From NCBI RefSeq assembly GCF_009857835.1, contig NZ_WWCL01000003.1, positions 1 through 64,000 on the forward strand: DNA of 64,000 nt, read 5' to 3'. The stretch is from Duganella fentianensis. Lineage in GTDB: Bacteria; Pseudomonadota; Gammaproteobacteria; Burkholderiales; Burkholderiaceae_D. Shown here piece by piece: positions 38,605 through 47,945 of the stretch (within the stretch, counting starts at the first letter, position 1; every line of letters starts with the position of its first letter). The notes under the pieces are model-generated. The model saw nothing but the letters and a program-made list of their open reading frames with translations, was not told the DNA's origin and searched no databases. The position numbers were made by a program, and so were the translations under genes.

Positions 38605-39626
38605 CAGACCTCCACCAGCAGCTTGCCGCGATGCTCGCCCGTGAACAGGGCGTTGAGCGCCTGCGGCAATTGCTCGAAACCGTGCAGCACATGCTGCTCG
38701 AACACGATTTCGCCGCGCTGTACCCACGGCCCGACGATGGCCAGCATTTCATCCATGCGGTGCAGATAGTCGCGCGCGAGGATGCCCTGTATGGTGGCGC
38801 GCTGGTACAGCACATGGTGCAGGAAGCGCGGCCCCAGCGTGGGCGCGTCGAGATGGCCGTTGTACTGGCTGATCTGCCCGCAGATCACGATGCGCGCGCG
38901 CCGCTTGATTTCGCCAACCACGGCATCGGTGACCATGCCGCCCACATTGTCGAAGTACACATCGACGCCACCGGTCAGCTGGCGGATCTGTGCCGCCAGC
39001 GCGGCGTGATCGTGATAGGCGCGGTAATCGAGCACCCAGTCTGCGCCCAGTTGTTCCTGCAGCCAGCGGCATTTCTCCGCGCCACCGGCTATCGCCAGCA
39101 CGCGCGCGCCATGCTTCTTGGCGAACTGCACCACCAGCGAACCCACGGCACCGGCCGCGCCGGACACCACCACCACTTCACCGGCACGCGGCTTGCCTGC
39201 CTCGGTCAGACCGAACCACGCCGTGCGCCCCGGCATGCCGAGCACACCGAGCGCCGTGCTGACGGGCGCCAGTTGCGGATCGATCCGGTTCACAGCGGAA
39301 GCATGCAGCACGGCATGGGTCTGCCAGCCGCTGTAGGTGCGCACCCAGTCGCCGGGCTGGAAACCCGCCGCGTTCGAGGCCAGCACCTGCGCCACCACGC
39401 CGGCCTGCTGCACGATGCCGACCGGATGCGGGTGCGGATCATAGGTAGGCTTGCCCGACTGACCGATACGCATGTAAGGATCGACGCTGATGTAGCGCGC
39501 TGCGATCAGCAATTCGTCGCGCCCCAGCGCGGTATCGAGCGGCTGTTCCTCATAGCGGTAGTGTTCGGGGCCGACCAGATCCACCGGCGCCTGCTGGTAG
39601 ATCCACTGGCGATTCAGAATAGTCAT
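38604..39626 (-). CDS. NADP-dependent oxidoreductase (CurA/leukotriene B4 dehydrogenase-like)
   Basis: A 340-residue medium-chain reductase. The cofactor motif VVVSGAAGAVGSLVVQFAK near residue 150-170 is followed by the typical GVDVYFDNVGG. It lacks zinc ligands, as expected for the PTGR/CurA group that reduces conjugated double bonds of enones with NADPH. It is divergent from a LysR regulator gene 96 bases away, the usual arrangement for control of such genes. It is coupled to the exported protein downstream. Confidence 0.88.
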   Translation of the reverse strand: MTILNRQWIYQQAPVDLVGPEHYRYEEQPLDTALGRDELLIAARYISVDPYMRIGQSGKPTYDPHPHPVGIVQQAGVVAQVLASNAAGFQPGDWVRTYSGWQTHAVLHASAVNRIDPQLAPVSTALGVLGMPGRTAWFGLTEAGKPRAGEVVVVSGAAGAVGSLVVQFAKKHGARVLAIAGGAEKCRWLQEQLGADWVLDYRAYHDHAALAAQIRQLTGGVDVYFDNVGGMVTDAVVGEIKRRARIVICGQISQYNGHLDAPTLGPRFLHHVLYQRATIQGILARDYLHRMDEMLAIVGPWVQRGEIVFEQHVLHGFEQLPQALNALFTGEHRGKLLVEV

Positions 39627-39722
39627 GCCTGCTTGCCTGTTGATGAAAAAGTAGGCATATTAGCGAGCGCAATACATGAACGTAAAGCAAATGATTTTCA
39701 ACTTTAATGTCCCAATTGGAAA

Positions 39723-40652
39723 ATGAACCTGTCTGACCTGCGCGTTTTTCTGGCCGTGGCCCGCCACAGTTCCCTACTGGCCGCAGCGGAACAGCTGCAC
39801 CTGACGCCGTCCGCCGTGTCCAAGGCGCTGCGCCGTCTGGAACAAAGCCTGTCGAGCGAACTGTTTGACCGCAGCACACGCCAGCTGGTGCTCAATTCGG
39901 CGGGCAAGCTATTGCGCGAGCGTGGCCAGCATCTGATCGCGCTGGCCGCGCAGACCGCAGCGGACTTGCAGGGGGCCCGCGCCAGTGTCGAACTGAACAT
40001 CGGTGGACCGGCCATCCTGCTGTGGCGCGAAGGTCCCCGCCTTGCCCAGCAGTTGCGCACCAGTGGCAATGGCACGGTGCGCCTGCAAGCCCTGTACGAA
40101 GAAGCAGCCTTGCGCGCACTGGCACGCGGCGACCTGCATGTCGCCATCGTTACGGGCGCGGTGATCGACGGTGCCGGCGCCAGCTGGTCGGCCGACTGGG
40201 ATCGACAGGCACTGGGCAGCACCGCCCTGCAACTGGTGGCCGGCACCAGCCATCCTCTGCTGGCGCAGCACCAGCCTGATGCCGACGGCACGATACAGCT
40301 TCCGGTAGCGCAGGTGCTGGCGCATGCGTTTGCCTGCCCCACCCGCTCGCTGTTCTGCGGACAGGATCGGGGCCAGCGCTCCGATGGCTGGCGCGATGAT
40401 GTGCTACCGCGCCAGATCGCGTATCTGGCCGACGATCTGCAGTTGCTGCTGGGTTTTGTGCGGCGTGGCGAAGCGCTGGCCTACCTGCCCGAAGCGGCGC
40501 TCACCGAACCGGGTCTGGTGCGCATACGCACGCTCGATTGCCCCTTCGTCTGCAATGAATCCGTCTGGCTGGTGTGGAATCGCACAACGGCGCCAGCGTG
40601 GCTCAGCCAGCTGATCGCCCTGACTGATGACGCGGGCCCGAGCACTGCTTGA
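39723..40652 (+). CDS. LysR family transcriptional regulator
   Basis: A 309-residue LysR protein with the N-terminal winged helix (residues 1-60, FLAVARHSSLLAAAEQLHLTPSAVSKALRRLEQ) and a periplasmic-binding-like effector domain (about 90-300). It is divergent from the enone reductase gene, which it probably controls. The ligand is unknown. Confidence 0.88.
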   Translation: MNLSDLRVFLAVARHSSLLAAAEQLHLTPSAVSKALRRLEQSLSSELFDRSTRQLVLNSAGKLLRERGQHLIALAAQTAADLQGARASVELNIGGPAILLWREGPRLAQQLRTSGNGTVRLQALYEEAALRALARGDLHVAIVTGAVIDGAGASWSADWDRQALGSTALQLVAGTSHPLLAQHQPDADGTIQLPVAQVLAHAFACPTRSLFCGQDRGQRSDGWRDDVLPRQIAYLADDLQLLLGFVRRGEALAYLPEAALTEPGLVRIRTLDCPFVCNESVWLVWNRTTAPAWLSQLIALTDDAGPSTA

Positions 40653-40709
40653 CAGGGCCCGTCATTCGGCGGAGACTAGTTATTAGTCACATGACCAATA
40701 ACCAGTTCC

Positions 40710-41372
40710 ATGGCCCGACCCTCGCAAAATATCGACCAGACTCTGCTCGCCAGCGGGCGTGAGCTTTACCCGCAACACGGCTTTGCAGGCCTGTCCGTGC
40801 GCCAGATCTGTGAACATGCGGGCGCCAATGTCGGCATGTTTCACTACCACTTCCAGAGCAAGAACAACTACGTCGGCGTATTGCTGCAAGGGCTGTATGA
40901 CGAAGTGTTTGAGCAGCTGGCAGCGCAGGCTGCCCAGCAGGGTTCTGCGCTGGAACGGTTGCGTGCCGCACTCTGCCTGCTGGGCCGGCTGATACGCCAG
41001 CATGGCAACTGGATCAGCCGGGTCTGGACCGATGCGGGGCTGGGCGAGGAGGTGGCACGTCTATTCCTGCAACACAATGCACCACGCCACGTGGGCTTGT
41101 TGATGGCCCTGCTGGAAGAAGCCACTGAGGCCGGTGAACTGCCACCCGCTGCGCCTATGCAGCGCTTCGGTTTTCTAATGGGCTCCGTACTCACGCCCAT
41201 GATCTTGCTGCCTGCCGCAATGCAATTCCAGCTTCTGCCCGTCCAGCTAGCGGCCAGCGTCGAAGCCGATGTGTTCAGCGATGCCGCGATTGCCGACCGC
41301 GTGAACCGCGCCCTCAATGCCCTGGCGCTACCCGCGACACCACTCGCTGCCAGCCACCACCCTTCAACATGA
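40710..41372 (+). CDS. TetR family regulator (CecR/YbiH-like)
   Basis: A 220-residue TetR protein with helix-turn-helix at about 25-50 (FAGLSVRQICEHAGANVGMFHYHF) and a helical ligand domain. The gene overlaps the membrane fusion gene by four bases and heads an operon like E. coli cecR-ybhGFSR. It likely represses this exporter until a drug or hydrophobic ligand binds. Confidence 0.85.
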   Translation: MARPSQNIDQTLLASGRELYPQHGFAGLSVRQICEHAGANVGMFHYHFQSKNNYVGVLLQGLYDEVFEQLAAQAAQQGSALERLRAALCLLGRLIRQHGNWISRVWTDAGLGEEVARLFLQHNAPRHVGLLMALLEEATEAGELPPAAPMQRFGFLMGSVLTPMILLPAAMQFQLLPVQLAASVEADVFSDAAIADRVNRALNALALPATPLAASHHPST

Positions 41373-42388
41373 GACAGCCCATGAAATCACTGCCTGCCAC
41401 CTCCCTGCATCCCGCGTTGGCCGCGCTGCTGCTGACCGGACTCTGCACGGGCCTGCTCACGGGCTGCACGCAGCAGGCCCCCGCCTACTGGTCAGGCTAT
41501 GCCGAAGGCGAGTATGTGTATGTGTCCTCCCCGCTGGCCGGACGGGTAGAGGCCGTGGCCGTGCTGGCAGGTCAGACCGTGGCCAAGGATGCGCCACTTT
41601 TCAGCATCGACGCCGAAAGCGAGCAGATCGCGCAACAGGAAGCGGCCGCGCGGCTGAATAGCGCGCAGGCACAGGCCAGCAATCTCGATACCGGCAAGCG
41701 GCGCGATGAACTGGCCGTCACGCAGGCCCAGCTGGCACAGGCACGGGCGGCCGAAGCACTGGCCAGCCATGATCTGCAGCGCCAGCAACAGTTGGCCGCG
41801 CAAGGCTTTGTTTCGAAGGCGCGCGCCGAAGATGCGGCCACGACGCTGTCCCAGAGCCGCGCCCGCGTGGCAGAACTTGCCGCAGCCGTGCAGGCGGCCC
41901 AGTTGCCCGGCCGGCAGGATGAAAGAACCGCGCAACGTGCAGCAGCACAGGCGGCACAGGAAGTTCTCAAGCAAAGCCAGTGGCGCACGCGCCAGAAGCA
42001 GCAGAGTGCCATGCAGGCAGCGCTGGTGGCCGAGGTGTACTACCGCGTGGGCGAGTATGTGCAGCCCGGACAGCCCGTGCTGTCGCTGCTCCCGCCGGCC
42101 AATATCAAGGCGCGCTTCTTCGTGCCCGAGCAGGACGTGGGCACTTTGCGCGCCGGTCAGGCCGTCACGATTTCCTGCGATGGCTGCGGCACGCCCATTC
42201 CTGCCCAGATCAGCCGCATCGCCACCCAGCCCGAGTTCACGCCGCCAGTGATTTATTCCAACGGCCAGCGCAGCAAGCTGGTCTTCATGGTGGAAGCGCG
42301 CCCGCAGCTCAAGGATGCAACCCGTCTTAAACCGGGACAGCCACTGGATGTGCGTCTGGCGGCAACGGCTAGCGTTCAGGGCAACTAG
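41369..42388 (+). CDS. HlyD/YbhG-type membrane fusion protein
   Basis: A 339-residue periplasmic adaptor. The N-terminal hydrophobic stretch ends LLTGC, a possible lipobox, so it may be a lipoprotein. Biotinyl-lipoyl-like half-motifs (VSSPLAGRVEAVAVLAGQTV and later GEYVQPGQPVLSLLPP) flank a helical hairpin rich in Ala and Gln (about residues 75-210). It links an inner-membrane ABC exporter to an outer channel. It starts inside the TetR stop; an ATG four codons later is also plausible. Confidence 0.86.
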   Translation: MRQPMKSLPATSLHPALAALLLTGLCTGLLTGCTQQAPAYWSGYAEGEYVYVSSPLAGRVEAVAVLAGQTVAKDAPLFSIDAESEQIAQQEAAARLNSAQAQASNLDTGKRRDELAVTQAQLAQARAAEALASHDLQRQQQLAAQGFVSKARAEDAATTLSQSRARVAELAAAVQAAQLPGRQDERTAQRAAAQAAQEVLKQSQWRTRQKQQSAMQAALVAEVYYRVGEYVQPGQPVLSLLPPANIKARFFVPEQDVGTLRAGQAVTISCDGCGTPIPAQISRIATQPEFTPPVIYSNGQRSKLVFMVEARPQLKDATRLKPGQPLDVRLAATASVQGN

Positions 42389-42389
42389 C

Positions 42390-43136
42390 ATGCAGACGTC
42401 CACTTCCCTCGCCATCGATGTGCATGGGCTGACCAAACGCTATGGCGGCCGCAACGTGGTCGACGCTATTTCGCTGCAGGTGGAAACGGGGCGCATCGTC
42501 GGTTTTCTCGGCCCCAACGGCAGCGGCAAAACCACCACCATCCGCATGATCTGCGGCCTGCTCACACCGGATGCGGGACAAGGTAGCTGCCTCGGTCTCG
42601 ACATCATGGCCGACGCCATCGCCATCAAGCGCGAAGTGGGCTATATGACGCAGAAATTCGGTCTGTATGAAGATCTCTCCATCCGCGAAAATCTCGACTT
42701 TGTCGCGCGCCTGTTCGAACTGCCGCAACGCCAGCAGACGGTAGACGAAGCACTGCAACGCCTCGGCCTGACGGCCCGACAGGAACAACTGGCCGGTTCG
42801 CTCTCGGGTGGCTGGAAACAGCGGCTGGCACTGGCCGCCTGCCTGATCCACCAGCCGCGCCTGCTACTGCTGGATGAACCCACGGCCGGCGTCGACCCCA
42901 AGGCACGGCGCGATTTCTGGGACCAGATTCATCAACTGGCGCAGCAAGGCATTACGGTACTGGTCTCCACCCACTACATGGATGAAGCGGAGCGCTGCGA
43001 CAGTCTGGTGTATATCGCTTACGGCAAAATTCTGGCGCAGGGCACGGCGGCCGCCATCGTCGCCGATGCTGGTGCACGCAATCTGGAAGATGCCTTCGTC
43101 AAGCTGGTGGGTCAGGCAGAGGATAACTTCGCATGA
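42390..43136 (+). CDS. ABC exporter ATPase (YbhF half)
   Basis: A 248-residue ATPase with Walker A GPNGSGKTT, signature LSGGWKQR, Walker B LLLLDEPTAGVDP and switch His in STHYMDEAERC. It resembles one half of E. coli YbhF, which has two ATPase units in one chain; here a single unit implies a homodimer. It begins one base after the fusion protein stop and overlaps the permease gene. Confidence 0.9.
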   Translation: MQTSTSLAIDVHGLTKRYGGRNVVDAISLQVETGRIVGFLGPNGSGKTTTIRMICGLLTPDAGQGSCLGLDIMADAIAIKREVGYMTQKFGLYEDLSIRENLDFVARLFELPQRQQTVDEALQRLGLTARQEQLAGSLSGGWKQRLALAACLIHQPRLLLLDEPTAGVDPKARRDFWDQIHQLAQQGITVLVSTHYMDEAERCDSLVYIAYGKILAQGTAAAIVADAGARNLEDAFVKLVGQAEDNFA

Positions 43137-44281
43137 ATCGCCACCGCCACACTCGCTTTAGCTGGGCCCGCATGATTGCGGTGTTCATCAAAGAGTTCCA
43201 GCAGATGATGCGCGACCGTCTCACCTTTGCCATGGCGGTGGGCGTGCCCATCCTTCAGCTGGTGCTGTTCGGCTACGCCATCAACACGGACCCCAAGGGG
43301 CTGCCAACGGCCATCGTCAGTACCGACAGCGGCCCCATGGGGCGCAGCGTACTGGCGGCCATCCAGAACACGGGTTACTTCCGCGTCGAGTGCGTACTGA
43401 CCAGCGAGCGCGAAGCAGAAACCCTGATAGAACAAGGCGCGATTCAATTCGTCATCATTATTCCGAGCGACTTTACGCGCCGTCTGGTACGCGGCGAGAA
43501 GCCCGCCTTGCTGGTCTCGGCCGATGCGACAGATCCTAGCGCGTCCGGCAACGCCGTTGCCGCACTGGTAGCGCTGGGCCAGCAAGCGCTGAGCCATGAT
43601 CTGACCGGCCCGCTGCGCAGCCTGAACAGCACCGCGCCCGCCTTCGAAATCCGCATACACCGGCGCTACAATCCGGAAGGGCTATCGCGCTACAACATTG
43701 TGCCCGGCCTAGTCGGCACCATACTGACCATGACGATGGTGATGCTGACTTCGCTCGCGATGACGCGCGAGCGCGAGCGGGGCACCATGGAAAACCTGCT
43801 GGCCACACCGGTACGTCCCAGCGAAGTCATGGTGGGCAAGATACTGCCGTATGTGGTGATGGGCTACGTCCAGCTCGCCGTGATACTGGGTGCGGCATTC
43901 ATCCTGTTCGCGGTGCCGATGGAAGGCAGCCCGGCCCTGCTGCTGGCGATGATAGGCGTATTCATTGTCGCCAATCTGGGCGTCGGTTTCACCTTCTCGA
44001 CCATCGCCAGAAACCAGCTGCAGGCCATGCAGATGACGTTCTTCTTCTTCCTGCCGTCGATGCTGCTATCGGGCTTTATGTTCCCCTTCCGCGGCATGCC
44101 CGTGTGGGCCCAATATATCGGCGAAGTGCTGCCGCTGACCCACTTCCTGCGCATCGTGCGCGGCATCCTGCTCAAAGGGAATACCTTCAGCCAGCTCTGG
44201 CCCGAGCTCTGGCCCATGTGCCTGTTCCTCATCGCCGCCAGCACGGTGGCCATGCTGCGCTATCGCCGCACGCTGGACTGA
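43133..44281 (+). CDS. ABC-2 type permease (YbhS/YbhR-like)
   Basis: A 382-residue permease with one N-terminal helix, a large periplasmic loop (about residues 50-190) and five C-terminal membrane segments, ending in an RRTLD tail. The ATRERERGTMENLLATPV-like stretch (MTRERERGTMENLL) is diagnostic. E. coli has two permeases; only one is present, so the transporter is probably a homodimer. It completes the TetR-HlyD-ATPase-permease operon. Confidence 0.9.
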   Translation: MNRHRHTRFSWARMIAVFIKEFQQMMRDRLTFAMAVGVPILQLVLFGYAINTDPKGLPTAIVSTDSGPMGRSVLAAIQNTGYFRVECVLTSEREAETLIEQGAIQFVIIIPSDFTRRLVRGEKPALLVSADATDPSASGNAVAALVALGQQALSHDLTGPLRSLNSTAPAFEIRIHRRYNPEGLSRYNIVPGLVGTILTMTMVMLTSLAMTRERERGTMENLLATPVRPSEVMVGKILPYVVMGYVQLAVILGAAFILFAVPMEGSPALLLAMIGVFIVANLGVGFTFSTIARNQLQAMQMTFFFFLPSMLLSGFMFPFRGMPVWAQYIGEVLPLTHFLRIVRGILLKGNTFSQLWPELWPMCLFLIAASTVAMLRYRRTLD

Positions 44282-44373
44282 CGCGGCCATACCGTATCTG
44301 GCGCCGCAGGCGGTTTCTCCCCCGCCTGCGCACTCGGTCTATAATGCTCCGGTCGCCACCCCACACCACGCTC

Positions 44374-45105
44374 ATGCAACGTCGCCTCCCGTCACTGCTG
44401 CTGGCTCTGTTCGCTGCCCTGTCTTTGCAGGCCGTGCAGGCTGCGCCCGGCGAGCTGGTGATGCTGGCGCCGCTAGACCAGACCATGCCCGTGGTGCGCT
44501 TCCAGAACGGCGTGCTGGCAGGCGGCATCGTCAAGGATCTGGGCGATGCACTGGCGCAGCGGCTGGGCCGGCGCGCCGTCTACCTCAGCGTGGATGTGTA
44601 CGGCGTTACCCCAGCGCTCACCAGCGGCAAAGCCGATGCCATGTGCTATGTCTCACCGAGCTGGATCGATGGCGATTACGACTGGAGCGTGCCGATGCTG
44701 CCGGACGCTGAAATGGTGGTGGCACAAGCCAATGCGCCGCATCTGAATTCGCTCAAGGATTTGCGCGACCAACCCACCGGCACCGTTGCCGGCTACCGCT
44801 ATCCGCGCATCGAGCAAGTGCTGGGCCGGCGCTTCGCCCGGGTCGATGCGCCGAATATGCAGGCCAATCTGCAGAATATGCTGACGGCGAAGACGGCCTA
44901 CACCATGGCCAGCGAAAACATCCTCAACTACATGCAGCGCATGCACCCGCAGCTCAAGCTGCGCGCCGAGCTGGTATTTTTTTCCTACAAAGCCCAGTGC
45001 GCCTTCTCGCGCAAAGCCTCGCTGCCGTTTGCCGAAGCCAGCCGCGCCATCGATGGACTGCTGCACGATGGCGTCGTAGACCAGATCCTCGCACGTTACC
45101 GCTAA
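44374..45105 (+). CDS. Periplasmic solute-binding protein (SBP family 3-like)
   Basis: A 243-residue protein with a signal peptide ending near VQAA (about residue 22). The mature part has the fold pattern of family-3 amino-acid-binding proteins: GGIVKDLGDALAQRLG, then SGKADAMCYVSPSW and a C-terminal hinge segment. No permease or ATPase lies beside it, so it could be a stand-alone sensor or binding protein. An upstream ATG at 44344 would add ten residues before the signal peptide. Confidence 0.78.
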   Translation: MQRRLPSLLLALFAALSLQAVQAAPGELVMLAPLDQTMPVVRFQNGVLAGGIVKDLGDALAQRLGRRAVYLSVDVYGVTPALTSGKADAMCYVSPSWIDGDYDWSVPMLPDAEMVVAQANAPHLNSLKDLRDQPTGTVAGYRYPRIEQVLGRRFARVDAPNMQANLQNMLTAKTAYTMASENILNYMQRMHPQLKLRAELVFFSYKAQCAFSRKASLPFAEASRAIDGLLHDGVVDQILARYR

Positions 45106-45262
45106 CATCGTAGCCACCGCCTGCGCCGCCCCTGACACCCCTGGCGTCAGCGCCACCATAAATGGCTACCCCCTCCGCCACCAGCGCCTAAAAAGCGCTC
45201 CTGAAGGCTTACAGCACGAACCTGAGGCAAAATTTAGACGTGCCGAAAAAAGAGTTTGTCTT

Positions 45263-45276
45263 TTGACTTGGATCAA
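45263..45276 (+). promoter_or_regulatory. FNR/CRP-family binding site upstream of ompW
   Basis: TTGAC-TTGG-ATCAA matches the FNR consensus TTGAT-N4-ATCAA in nine of ten positions. It is 66 bases before the ompW ATG. OmpW of E. coli is FNR-regulated, which supports an oxygen-responsive role here by analogy. Confidence 0.6.
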
Positions 45277-45342
45277 AGTTTTTTGTGCTTCGCATCAATA
45301 CACTTCTATCCGTTACTTAACGACGACAGAAGAGGAAGTAAA

Positions 45343-45957
45343 ATGAACAAGTCTTTAGCAGCAGCAGTGTTGGCAACCCTGAGCCTGGCAGCATCGACCG
45401 CCGCAGTGGCACAAGAAACCCCATGGCTGGTGCGCGTTCGCGCAGTGCATATCGACCCAGCTGACAAGTCGGATCCAGTTGGCGGCGCCGGTGCATCGGA
45501 CCGTCTGACCGTCAGCAGCAAAACCATCCCGGAATTCGACGTATCGTATTTCTTCACGCCGAACCTGGCTGCTGAACTGATCCTGACCTACCCACAGAAA
45601 CACGACGTGTTCCTGGACGGCGGCAAAATCGGTACCTTCAAGCACCTGCCACCAACCCTGCTGGCTCAGTACCACTTCGTACTGGATGCTCCGATCAAGC
45701 CATACATCGGCGCTGGTGTGAACTACACCACCATGTCGAAAGTTGACCTGCTGGCTGGTAAAGCCGGTCTGGAACACGACAGCTTCGGCTTCGCTCTGCA
45801 AGCTGGTGTGGACTACGCCATCGATAAGAAATGGTCGCTGAACATCGACGTGAAAAAAGTACAGATCCGTAGCGATGTGTTCATCGGCGGCGCCAAAGCT
45901 AGCGCTGTTAAAGTAGACCCACTGCTGGTTGGCGTAGGCGTAGGCTACCGCTTCTAA
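45343..45957 (+). CDS. ompW: OmpW family outer-membrane protein
   Basis: A 204-residue protein: signal peptide ending AVAQ (about residue 23), mature start ETPWLVRVRAVHIDP, eight-stranded beta-barrel pattern and terminal VGVGYRF with C-terminal Phe. OmpW forms a narrow hydrophobic channel. A strong AGAGGAAG site precedes the ATG. Codon choice (CCA, GGT, GCT) differs from neighbours in the manner of a highly expressed gene. A terminator follows. Confidence 0.9.
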   Translation: MNKSLAAAVLATLSLAASTAAVAQETPWLVRVRAVHIDPADKSDPVGGAGASDRLTVSSKTIPEFDVSYFFTPNLAAELILTYPQKHDVFLDGGKIGTFKHLPPTLLAQYHFVLDAPIKPYIGAGVNYTTMSKVDLLAGKAGLEHDSFGFALQAGVDYAIDKKWSLNIDVKKVQIRSDVFIGGAKASAVKVDPLLVGVGVGYRF

Positions 45958-46021
45958 GCAAGTCTGCTGGCAATGATCTGTCCTCCAGCGGGGACAGATT
46001 GCTGCACCGCGAACTGATCTG

Positions 46022-46052
46022 ATGCCCGTGCTTGCACGGGCATTGTTGTTTT
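46022..46052 (+). terminator. Intrinsic terminator after ompW
   Basis: ATGCCCGTG and CACGGGCAT form a stem with a 4-base loop, followed by TGTTGTTTTA. Confidence 0.75.
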
Positions 46053-46120
46053 ATAGAGCACTGCTGCAAGATCGCTATAATGTTGCTACATTAAGCGTAA
46101 CCTGAACGGAAACCCGCCCC

Positions 46121-46555
46121 ATGCGCAAGTTGCTGATTATTCTGACTTCCCTGCTGCTCACTGCCTGCGTCGACGATAGCGCCTCCTACCATGTGGATGG
46201 CGAGAATGGCGGCCATGTGCTGACCCTGCATCGCGTGCAGAAGCATTTCTGGAGCAAGGACAGTGATGTGGAAATCATCATCCAGCATCTGCCCGATTGC
46301 CTGCGCCGCATCCCGCTGACGGCTATGCCGGCCGACGATGTGGAAGTAGAACTGCTGTCCGGCGGCGACAACGTCTGGACTCTGCGCGCCGGCGAAGAAG
46401 TATGGCAGGTAGAATCGCAGACCTGCAGCCAGTATCCCGATGTCAAAGGCGATGGCGGCGAACTGATAGGCGTGTTCCGCGTCGACGAGAAAAAACTGGT
46501 GTTCGAAGCAGCCGTGCTGGAAACCGTGCCCGACACGGCGCCCGCCCACAAATAA
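46121..46555 (+). CDS. Small lipoprotein of unknown function
   Basis: A 144-residue protein whose signal peptide ends in the lipobox LLTAC, C16 being lipidated. The rest (YHVDGENGGHVLTLHRVQKHFW and a Cys pair at LPDCLRR and SQTCSQY) belongs to no family I recognise. The spaced cysteines could form a disulfide. It is convergent with the thioredoxin-like gene on the other strand. Confidence 0.65.
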   Translation: MRKLLIILTSLLLTACVDDSASYHVDGENGGHVLTLHRVQKHFWSKDSDVEIIIQHLPDCLRRIPLTAMPADDVEVELLSGGDNVWTLRAGEEVWQVESQTCSQYPDVKGDGGELIGVFRVDEKKLVFEAAVLETVPDTAPAHK

Positions 46556-46576
46556 TCGTGACGGCTGCCGGCCGCG

Positions 46577-47887
46577 TCAGGCTGGCAGTGCCAGTTGTGG
46601 CCAGCGCGCCAGTTTCTGCAACTGGCCGGCATTGCGCTGATGCCGCGCATCCTCGCCGGCCATCGCTACATCCTCCAGCAATGCCTGCCGCGCCTGCTCG
46701 ATGCGGGCCGTCTCCGTGGCCGCCAGTTCCAGCAGATTACTCAGATAGGTCACACCCCACTGGATGCGGGTGGCCGGACCGACCGCCGTTTCGTAAGCAT
46801 GCTGGTACCAGTCCAGCACCGCGGCCGTATCGCCGCGCCGTTTGGCGATGCCCGCCAGACTGAGCATGAAGTAGAACGGCGTATGCGATTCAGGCAGATG
46901 GGATTGCAGCAAATGCTCGGCATCCGTGCCCAGCCCCGCTTCATTGAGCAGGCTCACGGCCGTGTTGACCAGCGTGTGCAGCTGGTAGGCATCGCTGGCC
47001 GCATCGAGCGCTGCCGCCACCTGCCGGTGCGCCAGCTCGTGCAGGGCGGCGCTCGGTGCCAGCAGACGGGCCATGCGCAATTGCAGACGGGCCGCTGCCA
47101 GTTTATCGGGCGCCGCCAGCCAGAAATCGTCGGCCCACAGGGCCGCACGATCACGCAGGGCTGCCGCCACGGTTTCGCGCCGGGCGCACAGCTTGACCAG
47201 TTCGATGCCGTAGTTATTCAGCAAATCCATATTCGCGCGGGCCACAGCCTCGTCCGCGCAGACGGCCAGCAGCAGGGCTGCACCGGCTTCCGGCGCACTG
47301 GCCTGCGCCAGCAGCGCGTGCAGCTGCAGCCTAGGCAGCGCAGTGAGCGCCGTGGCCGCAGCGGTGCCAGCGTTCAGCAGCGCCAGCAGCGTGGGCGCCA
47401 GCGCCCGTTCGCCGAGCAAAGCACCTTCATCCGTATCCCAGGAATAATCGGCCAGCAAATTCCACTCGGCTGCGCTGAGTGCACGGCTGGCAGTCAGTGC
47501 CGCCTGCAGCGCCGTGGCCGCACTGGAACCGGCGGCGTGCACGGCCAGCGCCTGCGCCAGCGCGGCGGCGAATCGTTCGCCATCGAACTCGCAGGGCAGG
47601 CGGGTGATTTCCCGGCCATCGGGCGCAAACAGCACCAGCGTAGGATAGCTGCGCAAGCGCAGCTGCCCGGCCAGTTGCTGCGCCCCGGCGCTGTCGCCAT
47701 CGAGCTGGTAGCACAGCAGCTGGCGGCTGAGCGCCTGCACTGCGCTGTGCGCAAAGATTTCCGATTTCACCCGGTTGCACGGCGGGCACCACTGTGCACC
47801 CCAGTACAGAAACAAAGGCTGCTGTTGTGCTGCCGCCTGAGCCAGCGCTGCCGCCGGCGTGCCTTGCCACCATGTGATTGCCGTCAT
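46577..47887 (-). CDS. Thioredoxin-fold protein with long helical C-terminus
   Basis: A 436-residue protein. The N-terminal ~115 residues are a thioredoxin fold with active site W33-C-P-P-C37 and a cis-Pro region (RSYPTLVLFAPDG). The remainder is Ala/Leu-rich and helical, like a TPR- or HEAT-type array. There is no signal peptide, so it acts in the cytosol. It may recruit partners by the helical part. I know no characterised homologue. Confidence 0.78.
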   Translation of the reverse strand: MTAITWWQGTPAAALAQAAAQQQPLFLYWGAQWCPPCNRVKSEIFAHSAVQALSRQLLCYQLDGDSAGAQQLAGQLRLRSYPTLVLFAPDGREITRLPCEFDGERFAAALAQALAVHAAGSSAATALQAALTASRALSAAEWNLLADYSWDTDEGALLGERALAPTLLALLNAGTAAATALTALPRLQLHALLAQASAPEAGAALLLAVCADEAVARANMDLLNNYGIELVKLCARRETVAAALRDRAALWADDFWLAAPDKLAAARLQLRMARLLAPSAALHELAHRQVAAALDAASDAYQLHTLVNTAVSLLNEAGLGTDAEHLLQSHLPESHTPFYFMLSLAGIAKRRGDTAAVLDWYQHAYETAVGPATRIQWGVTYLSNLLELAATETARIEQARQALLEDVAMAGEDARHQRNAGQLQKLARWPQLALPA

Positions 47888-47945
47888 CGATCTACCTTTG
47901 CTGCTGTCAGTCTGTGTGTTGGGCCCGCAGGTTGCTGGCCCCCCG

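Noticed and set aside
42390-43136. The HlyD and ABC genes at 41-44 kb considered as the type I exporter of the giant protein
   Set aside because: The ATPase is a soluble single-domain type with a separate ABC-2 permease and TetR gene, the YbhGFSR architecture, not a HlyB-like fused transporter.
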